From the NCBI RefSeq assembly GCF_005403045.1, contig NZ_BJCL01000003.1:124001-188000 (forward strand): 64,000 bases of DNA. Reading direction: 5' to 3'. A program made the position numbers and the translations under genes. The notes below the pieces were generated by a model. It was not told the DNA's origin. It ran no database searches and saw only the letters and a program-made list of their open reading frames with translations. Positions 15,843 to 24,544 of this stretch are shown one piece after another. Position 1 is the first letter of the stretch; every line of letters begins with the position of its first letter. This DNA comes from Pseudaquabacterium pictum (GTDB lineage Bacteria; Pseudomonadota; Gammaproteobacteria; Burkholderiales; Burkholderiaceae_C).

Positions 15843-16847
15843 CTACTGCGCCAGGAAGCCGGCTTCGCGCATCAGCACGCGGTGCATCTGCTCGTTCTTG
15901 CCCAGCCAGTCGAAGAACTCCTGCCCGGACAGTGCGGTGGTGTTGAAGGCGCCCTTGTCCATGAAGTCCTTCCACTCGGGCAGCGCCCGCACCTTCTTGA
16001 ACAGGTCGGTGTAGAACGCCACCTGGTCGGGCGTCACGCCCGGGGGCATGAAGATGCCGCGCAGCATCACGTAGTCGACCGGCAGGCCGGCCGAGGCGCA
16101 GGTCGGGATGTCGGCCCAGCTCTGGGTGGCGGTGAGCTTGGTCTTGTAGGGCATCGGCGCCTTGTCCATCACGCACAGCGGGCGCAGCTTGCCGGCGCGC
16201 CAGTGGCTCTCGGCCTCGATCGGGTTGTTGACGGTGCTGGTCACGTGGTTGCCCACCAGCTGCACCGCCACGTCGCCACCCCCCTTGTACGGGATGTAGG
16301 TCATCTTCTTGCCGGCGGCCTTCTCGATCATCACGGTGATGATCTGGTCCTCCTGCTTGCTGCCGGTGCCTCCCATCTTGAAGCTGTTGGGCGCGCCGGC
16401 CTTCACCGCGTCCAGGTAGGCCTTGGCCGTCTTGTGGGGCGATTCCTCGTTCACCCACAGCACGAACTGGTCCAGCGCCAGCATCTGCACCGGCGTCAGG
16501 TCACGCCAGTTGAACGGCACGCCGGTGGCCAGCGGGGTGGTGAACAGGTTGCTCAGCGTGATGACGATCTTGTGGCCGTTGCCCTTGTCGCCCTTGACAT
16601 CCAGGAAGCCCTCGGCACCCGCGCCGCCGCTCTTGTTGACCACGATGATCGGCTGCTTCATCAGTTTGTTCTTGGCCACCACGCCCTGGATGAAGCGGGC
16701 CATCTGGTCGGCACCGCCGCCAGTGCCCGCAGGCACCACGAACTCGACCGGCTTGGTGGGCTCCCAGGCGGCCAGGGCAGCCAGCGGCGCGGCGGTCAGG
16801 GCGAGGGCGGCAGCGGCCGAGCAGGCCAGGCGGGTCAACAGCTTCAA
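15843..16847 (-). CDS. tctC: Tripartite tricarboxylate transporter binding receptor TctC (Bug family)
   Basis: A 334-residue periplasmic receptor. The start is TTG at 16847: GAGGAG sits 6 nt upstream and the signal peptide (KLLTRLACSAAAALALTAAP...) begins there, whereas the ATG at 16928 lies in the promoter. The mature domain has EFVVPAGTGGGADQMARFIQ, the Bug-family ligand loop, and KMTYIPYKGGGDVAVQLVGN. Ligands of this family are mono-, di- and tricarboxylates; the one here is unknown. First gene of tctCBA-panE. Confidence 0.94.
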   Translation of the reverse strand: MKLLTRLACSAAAALALTAAPLAALAAWEPTKPVEFVVPAGTGGGADQMARFIQGVVAKNKLMKQPIIVVNKSGGAGAEGFLDVKGDKGNGHKIVITLSNLFTTPLATGVPFNWRDLTPVQMLALDQFVLWVNEESPHKTAKAYLDAVKAGAPNSFKMGGTGSKQEDQIITVMIEKAAGKKMTYIPYKGGGDVAVQLVGNHVTSTVNNPIEAESHWRAGKLRPLCVMDKAPMPYKTKLTATQSWADIPTCASAGLPVDYVMLRGIFMPPGVTPDQVAFYTDLFKKVRALPEWKDFMDKGAFNTTALSGQEFFDWLGKNEQMHRVLMREAGFLAQ

Positions 16848-16873
16848 GGGGTGCTCCTCGGAAAGTTCAGGCC

Positions 16874-16896
16874 AAAGAAAAGCCGCCGAAGCGGCC
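16874..16896 (-). terminator. TTCG-loop intrinsic terminator in the tctC leader
   Basis: The minus strand reads GCCGC-TTCG-GCGGC followed by TTTTCTTT. It lies 95 nt beyond the acyl-CoA ligase stop but downstream of a near-consensus promoter for tctC. It may therefore end the upstream transcript, act as a leader attenuator for tctC, or both. Confidence 0.75.
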
Positions 16897-16901
16897 TTGT
16901 C

Positions 16902-16975
16902 ATCTGAATGTAGGAAGACCGGCGGCAACGGTCAATTCAGATCCGCGCAACAAGTGATTCAGGGAAACCTGAATC
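16902..16975 (-). promoter_or_regulatory. tctC promoter with four ATTCAG/CTGAAT operator-like half-sites
   Basis: On the minus strand TTGACC (16935-16930) and TACATT (16912-16907) are spaced by 17 nt, a strong sigma-70 promoter. ATTCAG or its complement CTGAAT occurs four times: 16904-16909 (over the -10), 16935-16940 (at the -35), 16957-16962 and 16969-16974. The outer two form a perfect 8-bp inverted repeat (GATTCAGG-N4-CCTGAATC, 16956-16975). The two inner ones form another inverted octamer pair (16902-16909 and 16935-16942). No regulator gene is adjacent. Confidence 0.7.
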
Positions 16976-16990
16976 GACAGCGCGGAAAAG

Positions 16991-18526
16991 TCAGCCCAAG
17001 CCCAGCTTCTGCGCCAAGCCGATGCGCTGCAGCTTGCCGGTGGCGCCCTTGGGGATCTCGTCCATGAACAGGATCTTCTTGGGCACCTTGTAGTCGGCCG
17101 CACGGCCGGCCACGAACTGCTGCAGCTCGCGCTCGGTGGTGGTCTGGCCTTCGCGCAGCACCACCACGGCGGCCACTTCCTCCCCCAGCTTGGGGTGGGG
17201 CATGCCGAAGCACACCACCTGGGCCACGGCGGCGTGGTCCATCAGGATCTCGTCGACCTCGCGCGGGCTGACCTTCTCGCCGCCGCGGTTGATGATCTCC
17301 TTGAGCCGGCCGGTGATGCTGATGTAGCCGTCGGCATCCATCACGCCCTGGTCGCCGGTGCGGAACCAGCCGTCGCGGAAGCCCTCGGCATTGGCCTTGG
17401 CATTGGCCTCGTAGCCGGCGGTGACGTTGGGGCCGCGGATGACGATCTCGCCGGTGTCGCCGCGCGGCAACAGGCTGCCGTCCTCGGCCATGATGGCCAC
17501 TTCGGGGCCGGCGGCCACGCCCACCGTGCCGGGCTTGCGCACCGCCGGCGGCAGCGGGTTGCTGGCCATCTGGTGGGTGGCCTCGGTCATGCCGTAGCTC
17601 TCGATCAGCGGCGCCTTGAACACCGCCTCCAGTTCGGCGATGACCTGCGGCGGCATCGAGCTGGACGAGGAGCGCAGGAAGCGCAGCGGGTGCCGCGCGA
17701 TCACATCCAGATTCTTGCTGGCGCGGCCGACGATGGCCTGGTGCATGGTGGGCACGGCGGTGTACCAGGTGGGCTTGGCCTCGTCCATCCAGCCGAAGAA
17801 CTTCAGCGCGTTGAAGCCCGGCGTGCAGAACACCTGCGAGCCGGCAGCCAGCGGCGACAGCACGCCGGCGATCAGGCCGTGGATGTGGAACAGCGGCATG
17901 ATGTTCAGGCCGCAGTCGGTGGCGCTGAACTGCAGCGTGCGCTTGATGTGGGTGGCGCTGGCCGCCAGGTTGCCCTGGGACAGCGGCACGATCTTGGGCC
18001 GCGAGGTGGTGCCCGAGGTGTGCAGCACCATCGACACGTCGCCCGGCTCGGCGTAGCCACCTGCTGTTGTGGAGGTCGCGGCGGCGGTGCCGCCGGCGCC
18101 GTCACGCGGCTGCAGGCTGAACTGGCCGGCCGGCGCGCCGTCGGCCACCACCAGGTCGATCAGGCGCACACCCAGCTTCTGTGCCACCGCGATGGCGGGC
18201 GAGGTGCTGTCGCGCTCCACGATCAACGCCTTCGCGTTCAGGTCGGCCAGGTAGAACTCGAACTCGTCGGCGCGGTAGGCCGGGTTCAGCGGCGCGCTGG
18301 CCACGCCGCTGGCGCAGGCCATGAAGCAGGTGGCCATCTCCGGCCCGTTGGCCAGCACGATGGCGACGCGGTCGTTGCGGCCGATGCCCAGGCCGTTGAG
18401 GGTGGCCAGGGTGTCGGCGATCAAGCTGCGCAGGGCGCCGAAGGACAGCGGGCTGCGCGACGGGGCCGAGATCGCCGGTGCGGTGTCGGCGCCGGTGGCG
18501 AGCAAAGTCTGGAGGGTGGGTTGCAT
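16991..18526 (-). CDS. AMP-dependent acyl-CoA synthetase (oxalyl-CoA synthetase-like)
   Basis: A 511-residue ANL-superfamily adenylate-forming ligase. Motifs in order: phosphate loop LHTSGTTSRPKIVPLSQGNL, ESYGMTEATHQ (A5), YISITGRLKEIINRGGEKVS (A8 hinge) and IPKGATGKLQRIGL, which holds the A10 catalytic Lys. The overall pattern (LNIMPLFHIHGLIAGVLSPL, RFLRSSSSSMP) resembles the small AAE3/oxalate-CoA ligase group. ATG 18526 is preferred to an upstream TTG at 18547. It stands alone upstream of the tct operon. Whether the carrier supplies its acid substrate is conjecture. Confidence 0.88.
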   Translation of the reverse strand: MQPTLQTLLATGADTAPAISAPSRSPLSFGALRSLIADTLATLNGLGIGRNDRVAIVLANGPEMATCFMACASGVASAPLNPAYRADEFEFYLADLNAKALIVERDSTSPAIAVAQKLGVRLIDLVVADGAPAGQFSLQPRDGAGGTAAATSTTAGGYAEPGDVSMVLHTSGTTSRPKIVPLSQGNLAASATHIKRTLQFSATDCGLNIMPLFHIHGLIAGVLSPLAAGSQVFCTPGFNALKFFGWMDEAKPTWYTAVPTMHQAIVGRASKNLDVIARHPLRFLRSSSSSMPPQVIAELEAVFKAPLIESYGMTEATHQMASNPLPPAVRKPGTVGVAAGPEVAIMAEDGSLLPRGDTGEIVIRGPNVTAGYEANAKANAEGFRDGWFRTGDQGVMDADGYISITGRLKEIINRGGEKVSPREVDEILMDHAAVAQVVCFGMPHPKLGEEVAAVVVLREGQTTTERELQQFVAGRAADYKVPKKILFMDEIPKGATGKLQRIGLAQKLGLG

Positions 18527-18635
18527 GGCGGGGGCTGGGAAGGGCAAATCGGCCCGTTATACCCGAGGCACCCTGGCTGGCACACCCGGGCTTGCGTGCG
18601 ATGCTGCGTCGCCACAGCCAGCGCCGCTGGCCCGC

Positions 18636-19451
18636 TCAGGCGCCTGGCGCCGCTGTCGCCTGCAGCCGCGCCAGCAGGTCCAGCACCGCCTCGGCCGTCT
18701 GCTGCGGCTTCTCCATCGGATAGAGGTGGCTGCCTTCCAGCCACACCAGGTCGTCGCCGGCCAGGCGGCGCGCGCCTTCGATGCCGCCCTGGCGGATCTC
18801 GGTCGACCGGGTGCCGGCGATGAAGCCCACCGGGCAGCGCAACGGATGGCGCTGCAGCACCCGGCCCAGGTGGTGGGGCAGGGTGTTGTAGATGCGCGTC
18901 TCCACCTCGCGGGTGAAGCTGAGCACCATCTCGCCGCCCTCCCGGTGGGTGCCGCAGGCGATGTAGTCGGCCAGCACGCCGGGTGCCCAGCGGGCGAACT
19001 TGGGCTTGGCGGCGAAGTGGTCCAGCGCCGCCTGGCGGGTGGGCCAGGCATGGCGCCGGGTGGCCGACACCTTGCCCGGGCCCAGCCGCTGGATCAGCCG
19101 GCTGCGCTTGAGCACCTGCACCGTGTGGCTGCGCCAGCCGGTGAACACCGGCGAGTCCAGCATCACCAGGCTGCGGGCCAGGTCGGGCCGGCGGCTGGCC
19201 GCCAGCAGGCTCAGCAGCCCGCCCAGCGAATGGCCCACCAGGTGGGCGCCCTGCGGCGCCTGGGCGTCGATGAAGTCGATCAGCTGGTCGCGCAGCCGCG
19301 GCCAGTTGCTGGTGACCGGGTAGGCCGGGTCATGGCCGAACTGCTCGACCGCCAGCACCCGCCAGCCCGCCGCCCGCCAGAGGGCGAACAGCTGGCGGTA
19401 GGTGCCGGCCGGAAAGCCGTTGGCATGGGAAAAGACCAGGGTGGGGCGCAT
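18636..19451 (-). CDS. Alpha/beta hydrolase
   Basis: A 271-residue alpha/beta hydrolase fold protein. RPTLVFSHANGFPAGTYRQL supplies the oxyanion HG-type strand (HANG). AHLVGHSLGGLLSLLAASR has the nucleophile elbow G-H-S-L-G. Near the C-terminus GSHLYPMEKPQQTAEAVLD carries the catalytic His, and the Asp probably lies in or near AGTRSTEIRQGG. The HANG variant is common in proteobacterial lipase/esterase-like paralogs. ATG 19451 is chosen because conserved sequence begins immediately. Single gene, substrate unknown. Confidence 0.9.
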   Translation of the reverse strand: MRPTLVFSHANGFPAGTYRQLFALWRAAGWRVLAVEQFGHDPAYPVTSNWPRLRDQLIDFIDAQAPQGAHLVGHSLGGLLSLLAASRRPDLARSLVMLDSPVFTGWRSHTVQVLKRSRLIQRLGPGKVSATRRHAWPTRQAALDHFAAKPKFARWAPGVLADYIACGTHREGGEMVLSFTREVETRIYNTLPHHLGRVLQRHPLRCPVGFIAGTRSTEIRQGGIEGARRLAGDDLVWLEGSHLYPMEKPQQTAEAVLDLLARLQATAAPGA

Positions 19452-19545
19452 CGCGGACAGCTCGGCAGCAGGCTCGGGAAAACCCGCAAGTGTGCCTTGC
19501 GCCCGACCGCGGTTTCTAGAGCGACGGGCCCAGCGGCCGCCCGCG

Positions 19546-22365
19546 TCACAGGAGCAGGGCCAGCGGCTGGGTGATGGTGGGGCTGTCCGGCGCGTCGGTG
19601 CGGCGGGCGGCGGCCAGCGCGCGGTCGCGCAGGGCCTGGGCGCCGGCTGCATCGCCCGCCGCGGCCAGCACCGCCGCGCGCACCCGCCACAGGTAGGCCT
19701 GCATGCGCACGTCGCGGAAGCCGGTCAGCGCATCCCAGGTGGCCAGGGCCTGCTGGCTGAATGCCTGCGCCTCGGCCAGCGCGCCGCGGGCCAGTGCCGC
19801 CCGCGCCAGCCCGGCCTGGGCCAGGGCCACATGGCTCCAGGTCTTGACGGCCGCCTCGTCCACCACCCGCTGCAGCTGCACCCGTGCCGCCTCGGTGCGG
19901 CCCATGTCCAGCAGCAGCCGGCCCAGGCGCTCGCGGCAGGCGGCCGTGGGCTGGCGCTGGGGCGCGTCGGCGGCCTCGTAGGCCGCCAGCGCGGCCTGCA
20001 GCGTGGCCAGCGCCTCGGCCTGCCGGCCCAGGCGGGCCTGGGCGTCGCCCAGGTGGCGCTGCACCCGGCGCTGGTCGAATTCGAACTGCGCACTTCGCTG
20101 GTAGGCGGCCAGCGCCTGCTGCAGCAGCGGCAGGCCGTCGGCCGGGCGGCCTTCGGCGGCCAGGCGTTCGCCGGCGTCCTCGCGCACGATGTTGGCATCG
20201 GGTCCATCCGGCTGCCGGGCGATCTGCGCCAGCAGGCGCTGGAACTGCGCCTGGGCCGGCGCCCGCTGGCCGGCCAGGTGCAGCGTGCGGGCATGCCGGC
20301 TGCGCGGCACCCAGGCCGTGCTGAAGTCGGCGCCGCTGGTGAGCTCGGCGATGTCGGCGGCCTGCCCCAATGCGGCAGCAGCGGCGTCCAGGTCGCCCTG
20401 CTGCTGCAGCGCCAGGCCCAGGTTGCCGTACAGGGTCTGCAACTCGGCCTCGTTTCGCCGGGGCAGGGCTTCGGCCATGGCCACGGCCTGCCGGTTCAGC
20501 GTGATCGCCACGGCATGGCGGCCCTGGGTGCTGTGCTCGGTGGCCAGTTCCATCAGCGCGGTGACGTTGCCGCGCTGGCCGGGCTCCAGCTGCGCAAACA
20601 GGGCCTGCGCCTGCTGCAGCGCTTCCACCCGGGCGGCCGCCTGGTCGGCCTGGTCACGCAGGCAGATGCCGCGGGTCATCCACCAGTGGGCGCGCAGCGG
20701 GTCGGTGTCGCGGCCGGCGCGGCGAATGCTGTCGTCGGCGTCGGCCAGCAGGCGGCGGCAGTCGGCCAGGCTGCCACGCAGGTAGGCCCGGGTGGCGGCC
20801 TCCAGCTGGCCGTTCAGCACGTTGTCGTGCAATGGGCCGTGGCGCTGCAGCACCAGGGCCAGCTGGCGCTGCTGCAGCGCCTCGTAGGCGTCGTCCTCGC
20901 CCAGCTCGCGGTAGACATCGGCGGCGGTGCGCAGCAGCTCGATGCGCAGGTCCGGGTCATCGGCGAACTGCGCGTCGATGCGGGCGGCGCTGCGGTCGAG
21001 CAGGGTCTTGGCGGTGGTCTGGCCGTTGGGTTTGCCGCCCGCCAGGCGTGGGTCGGCCGCGCTGAAGACGCCGAGCAGGAAGTCCTTCACCGCTTCGGCA
21101 CGGCGGGCCTGGGCGCGGGCCTCCTGGGCCTGCCACAGCACGCCGGCCACGCCGGCCACCAGCGCCAGCGTCAGTGCGCTGCCCAGCGCCACCGGCAGCC
21201 GGTGGCGGCGCACGAAGCGCGCCAACCGCTGGCCGGCACCCAGCCGGCGGGCGCGCACCGGCAGGTGCTGGCGGTGGCGGCGCAGGTCGTCGGCCAGGGC
21301 CGCCACCGACGCGTAGCGCGCCTCGGGCGCTGTCTGCAGCGCCTGGGTGACGATGGCGTCCAGGTCGCCCGCCAGCGCCCGGCGCAGCGCCGGCGTGGCA
21401 GCCACGCGGGAGGGCTGCGGCGGTTCGTCCAGCGTGGCGTCCCGCCGCGTTCCGGTGAACGCCGGCTGGTCGGTCAGCAGCTCGAACAGCATCAGCCCCA
21501 GCGCATAGACATCGGTGGCCACGCTCACCGGGCCGCCGGCCAGTTGCTCCGGTGCGGCGTACTGCGGCGTGGCCAGCACGCCCTGGGCGCGGGTGAGCAC
21601 GGTGCTGTCGGCGTCCTCGGCCGGGTTGTCGCGCTCGCCGGCCTGCAGCAGCTTGGCGATGCCGAAGTCCAGCAGCTTGACCTGGCCGTCGGCCGTCACC
21701 AGCACGTTGGCCGGCTTCAGGTCGCGGTGGGCCACCAGGCGGCCGTGGGCATGGGCCACCGCGTCGGCCACCTGGTCGAACAGCGCCAGGCGCGCATCCA
21801 GCGGCAGCTGGCGCTGCTGGCACCAGGTGGTGATGTTCTGGCCGTCCACCGCCTCCAGCGCCAGCCAGGGCTGCCCGTCTTCGGTGACGCCGGCGTCGTA
21901 GAAGCGCGCGATGTGCGGATGGGCCAGCGCCGCCAGGATGTCGCGCTCGCGGGCGAAGCGGCCACGCACGGCGGCGGCGTTCAGGTTCTCCAGCAGGTGC
22001 AGGTGGGGCAGCTTCAGCGCCACCTGGCGGGCATAGGCGCCATCGGCCCGCTCGGCCAGCCAGACCACGCCCATGCCGCCCCGGCCCAGCTCGCGCTGCA
22101 GTTGCCAGGGGCCGATGCGCTGGCCGGCCTGGTGCGCGGGCGTGGCATCGGCGGCCGGCGCCAGGTGGGGCGCGGTGAGGTAGCCGTCGGCCAGCGCATC
22201 GGCCTGCCGGGCCAGCACCGCCGCCAGCCAGGGGCGCAGCACAGCCTCGTCGGCCGGCAGGGCCTCCAGGGCTGCCGCGCGGGCCTCGGCCGGCAGCGCC
22301 AGCAGGGCATCGAGCCGGCGCGAGAAGGCCGGCCAGTGTTCGGGCGGGCAGGGCAGGGCGGTCAT
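19546..22365 (-). CDS. Membrane Ser/Thr protein kinase with C-terminal TPR-like region
   Basis: A 939-residue protein. Kinase domain: glycine loop GRGGMG (~94-99), catalytic-pair Lys in QVALKL (~118), HRDLKPANV (D215) and LLDFGIAK (D233). One membrane helix (LPVALGSALTLALVAGVAGVL, ~390-411) follows. The remaining ~500 residues are Ala/Leu/Gln-rich helical repeats of TPR type that would be periplasmic. The PknB-like kinase-TM-TPR architecture behind an ECF sigma gene recurs in Xanthomonadales and Burkholderiales. The sigma gene ends 64 nt upstream on the same strand, so they form an operon. ATG 22365 is chosen; 22380 is five codons longer. Confidence 0.93.
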   Translation of the reverse strand: MTALPCPPEHWPAFSRRLDALLALPAEARAAALEALPADEAVLRPWLAAVLARQADALADGYLTAPHLAPAADATPAHQAGQRIGPWQLQRELGRGGMGVVWLAERADGAYARQVALKLPHLHLLENLNAAAVRGRFARERDILAALAHPHIARFYDAGVTEDGQPWLALEAVDGQNITTWCQQRQLPLDARLALFDQVADAVAHAHGRLVAHRDLKPANVLVTADGQVKLLDFGIAKLLQAGERDNPAEDADSTVLTRAQGVLATPQYAAPEQLAGGPVSVATDVYALGLMLFELLTDQPAFTGTRRDATLDEPPQPSRVAATPALRRALAGDLDAIVTQALQTAPEARYASVAALADDLRRHRQHLPVRARRLGAGQRLARFVRRHRLPVALGSALTLALVAGVAGVLWQAQEARAQARRAEAVKDFLLGVFSAADPRLAGGKPNGQTTAKTLLDRSAARIDAQFADDPDLRIELLRTAADVYRELGEDDAYEALQQRQLALVLQRHGPLHDNVLNGQLEAATRAYLRGSLADCRRLLADADDSIRRAGRDTDPLRAHWWMTRGICLRDQADQAAARVEALQQAQALFAQLEPGQRGNVTALMELATEHSTQGRHAVAITLNRQAVAMAEALPRRNEAELQTLYGNLGLALQQQGDLDAAAAALGQAADIAELTSGADFSTAWVPRSRHARTLHLAGQRAPAQAQFQRLLAQIARQPDGPDANIVREDAGERLAAEGRPADGLPLLQQALAAYQRSAQFEFDQRRVQRHLGDAQARLGRQAEALATLQAALAAYEAADAPQRQPTAACRERLGRLLLDMGRTEAARVQLQRVVDEAAVKTWSHVALAQAGLARAALARGALAEAQAFSQQALATWDALTGFRDVRMQAYLWRVRAAVLAAAGDAAGAQALRDRALAAARRTDAPDSPTITQPLALLL

Positions 22366-22429
22366 CGCTGCAGGGGCCAACGGGCCCGGCGGGCGGGAAC
22401 GGACACCAGGCCCTCAGCCCATCAGGCCA

Positions 22430-22975
22430 TCAGGCCAGCATGGACCGCAGCAGCAGCCGGGCCTTGTCCCAGTCGCGCCGCACGGTGCGGTCGGTCAGGC
22501 CCAGCACCTGGGCGATCTCGTCATCGCTCATGCCGGCGAAGTAGCGCATCTCCACCACCTGCGCCAGGCGCGGCTCCACCGTGGCCAGGGCGGTCAACGC
22601 CTCGTCCACGCGCAGGGCCTCGGCATCGTCGGGGCCGGCCAGGCCGTCGGCCACCACGGTGTCCAGCGTCACATGGGCGGCGCTGCCGCCGCGGCGGTCG
22701 GCGGCCTGCGCACGCACCAGGTCGACGATCACCGAGCGCATTACCCGGGCGGCATAGGCATAGAAATGGCCGCGGCTGTCGAACTGCAGCGCATCGACCC
22801 GGCCGGCCAGGCGCAGAAAGCTCTCGTGCACCAGGGCGGTGGTGCTGAGGCCGGGCGCGCCATGCTGGGCGGCATGCAGCCGGGCGCGGGCGATCTTCTT
22901 CAGCTCGGGGTAGGCGGCTTCCCAGGAGGCGGGCGGCAAGTCGTCGGCGTCGGCAGTGCGGGCGGGCGGCGGCAT
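22430..22975 (-). CDS. ECF-type RNA polymerase sigma factor (ECF43/Sig70_ECF-like)
   Basis: A 181-residue sigma factor lacking region 1. ASWEAAYPELKKIARARL is region 2.1-like, and HFYAYAARVMRSVIVDLVRA is region 2.3-2.4 of the subfamily found beside Ser/Thr kinases. LAQVVEMRYFAGMSDDEIAQ and VLGLTDRTVRRDWDKARLLL form the region 4 HTH. No anti-sigma gene is present; in this subfamily the linked kinase is thought to control the sigma factor by phosphorylation. The MFS gene starts 131 nt away in the opposite direction and is a candidate target. Confidence 0.92.
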   Translation of the reverse strand: MPPPARTADADDLPPASWEAAYPELKKIARARLHAAQHGAPGLSTTALVHESFLRLAGRVDALQFDSRGHFYAYAARVMRSVIVDLVRAQAADRRGGSAAHVTLDTVVADGLAGPDDAEALRVDEALTALATVEPRLAQVVEMRYFAGMSDDEIAQVLGLTDRTVRRDWDKARLLLRSMLA

Positions 22976-23105
22976 GGGTTCATGTTCGCATGGGTGCTTC
23001 CCCTGAAACTGGGGGGGCGCTGCCCCGCCCGGGCCTGTCGCTCAGGTGCTGGTGGCCACGTGGCGGCGGCGCCACCATGCGCTGCCCTGACGAGGAGACA
23101 CCACC

Positions 23106-24410
23106 ATCGCCACTGCTCTTGGCACCTCCGGGCAGCCACCGGCGCGCGCATCCTTCCTGGCACCGTTCCAGACCCGCAGCTTCCGCTTCCAGTGGCCGGC
23201 CGACCTGTGCACCGCCTGGGCGCTGGAGATGGAGACGCTGATCCTGGGCTGGTATGTGCTGGTGCAGACCGGCTCGGTGCTGTGGCTCACCGCCTTCGGC
23301 GCGCTGCAGTTCGTCGGCACGCTGGCCTCGCCGCTGCTGGGCACGCTGGCCGACCGGCTGGGCCTGCGCCGGGTGCTGGCCAGCATGCGCTTCGCCTATG
23401 CCGCGCTGGCCGGCGTGATCCTGCTGCTGGCGGCCACCGGCCGGCTCAGCCCGGGCGCGGTGCTGGCAGTGGCCGGCGTGGCCGGGTTGCTGCGGCCGTC
23501 GGACATCGGCATGCGCACCGCCCTGGTGGGCGCCACCGTGCCGCCGCAGCACCTGATGGCGGCCATGGGCATCTCGCGCACCAGCATGGATTCGGCCAAG
23601 GTGGCCGGTGCGCTGGCGGGCGCCGGCGTGGTGGCCGCCTTCGGCATGGTGGTGGCCTACGCGGCGATCACCGCCATCCACCTGGGCGGCGCGCTGCTGA
23701 CGTTGCGCGCCGACAGCGGCCGCCACCTGCCGGTGGCGCCAGTGCCGGGCCAGGCGCCGGCGGCACCGCCGTCGCCCTGGCGTGAGCTGCGCGAGGGCCT
23801 GGCCTACATCTGGCACACGCCGGTGCTGCTGGCGGCGATGGCGGTGGCGGCGCTGGTCAACCTGACGGCGTTTCCGCTCAGCGGCGGGCTGATGCCCTAC
23901 ATCGCGCGCGACGTGTTCCATCTCGACCAGCGTGGCCTGGGCTGGCTGGTGGCCAGCTTTGCCGGCGGCGCGCTGGCCGGATCGGTGCTGATGGGCATGG
24001 TGGGCGGCCGGCTGCGGCCGGCGCGCACCATGCTGTGGGGCTGCGGGCTGTGGTACCTGTGCCTGCTGGGCTTCGTGCATGCGCGGCAGCCCGGGCTGGC
24101 GATGGTGCTGCTGGCGGCGGCCGGCGCGGCGCAGAGCATCAGCATGCTGGCACTGTCGATGCTGCTGCTGCGTGGCTCCGACCAGCGCTTCCGCGGCCGC
24201 ATCATGGGTGCGCGCATGCTGGCCATCTACCCGCTGCCGCTGGGCCTGCTGCTGGCCGGGGCGCTGATCCCGCGCATCGGCTATGCCTGGACGGCCCACG
24301 CGATGCTGGCCACCGGCGTGCTGCTGGCCGCGGCCATCGCCTGGGCCTGGCGGGATGCGCTGTGGCGCGCCGACGCACCGGGCAACCTGCGCGCCGTGCC
24401 GCCGGCCTGA
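23106..24410 (+). CDS. MFS transporter, probable ATC start codon
   Basis: A 434-residue major facilitator protein with about 12 membrane helices. LASPLLGTLADRLGLRRVLAS is the cytoplasmic loop 2-3 motif (G-x-L-A-D-R-x-G-R-R-type). The FRFQWPADLCTAWALEMETL region is the expected helix 1. The only in-frame ATG (23229) would remove most of helix 1, and an in-frame TGA lies at 23088. Between them no ATG, GTG or TTG occurs in frame. ATC at 23106 follows GAGGAG (23092-23097) with an ideal 8-nt spacer, so it is the best start. MFS_3-like exporter type; substrate unknown. It is divergent from the ECF sigma gene. Confidence 0.85.
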   Translation: MATALGTSGQPPARASFLAPFQTRSFRFQWPADLCTAWALEMETLILGWYVLVQTGSVLWLTAFGALQFVGTLASPLLGTLADRLGLRRVLASMRFAYAALAGVILLLAATGRLSPGAVLAVAGVAGLLRPSDIGMRTALVGATVPPQHLMAAMGISRTSMDSAKVAGALAGAGVVAAFGMVVAYAAITAIHLGGALLTLRADSGRHLPVAPVPGQAPAAPPSPWRELREGLAYIWHTPVLLAAMAVAALVNLTAFPLSGGLMPYIARDVFHLDQRGLGWLVASFAGGALAGSVLMGMVGGRLRPARTMLWGCGLWYLCLLGFVHARQPGLAMVLLAAAGAAQSISMLALSMLLLRGSDQRFRGRIMGARMLAIYPLPLGLLLAGALIPRIGYAWTAHAMLATGVLLAAAIAWAWRDALWRADAPGNLRAVPPA

Positions 24411-24544
24411 AGGGCCGGGACAGGCGGAGCGCCCCCACGTTCAAGGGGGTGAAGCGTGTCCGGCGGGCGCTGCAGTCTGCGTTGGCTGAAGCAACGGATC
24501 TGCCGTCAAGGGGGCGGCAGACCACGGTTGCAAAGGATCCGACC

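Noticed and set aside
12794-15946. A 1050-codon plus-strand frame opposite panE and tctAB.
   Set aside because: His/Gln/Arg-rich translation without motifs, antisense to well-conserved transporter genes.
19402-22848. An 1148-codon plus-strand frame opposite the kinase-TPR gene.
   Set aside because: Antisense to a kinase with all catalytic motifs; no domain in the plus-strand reading.
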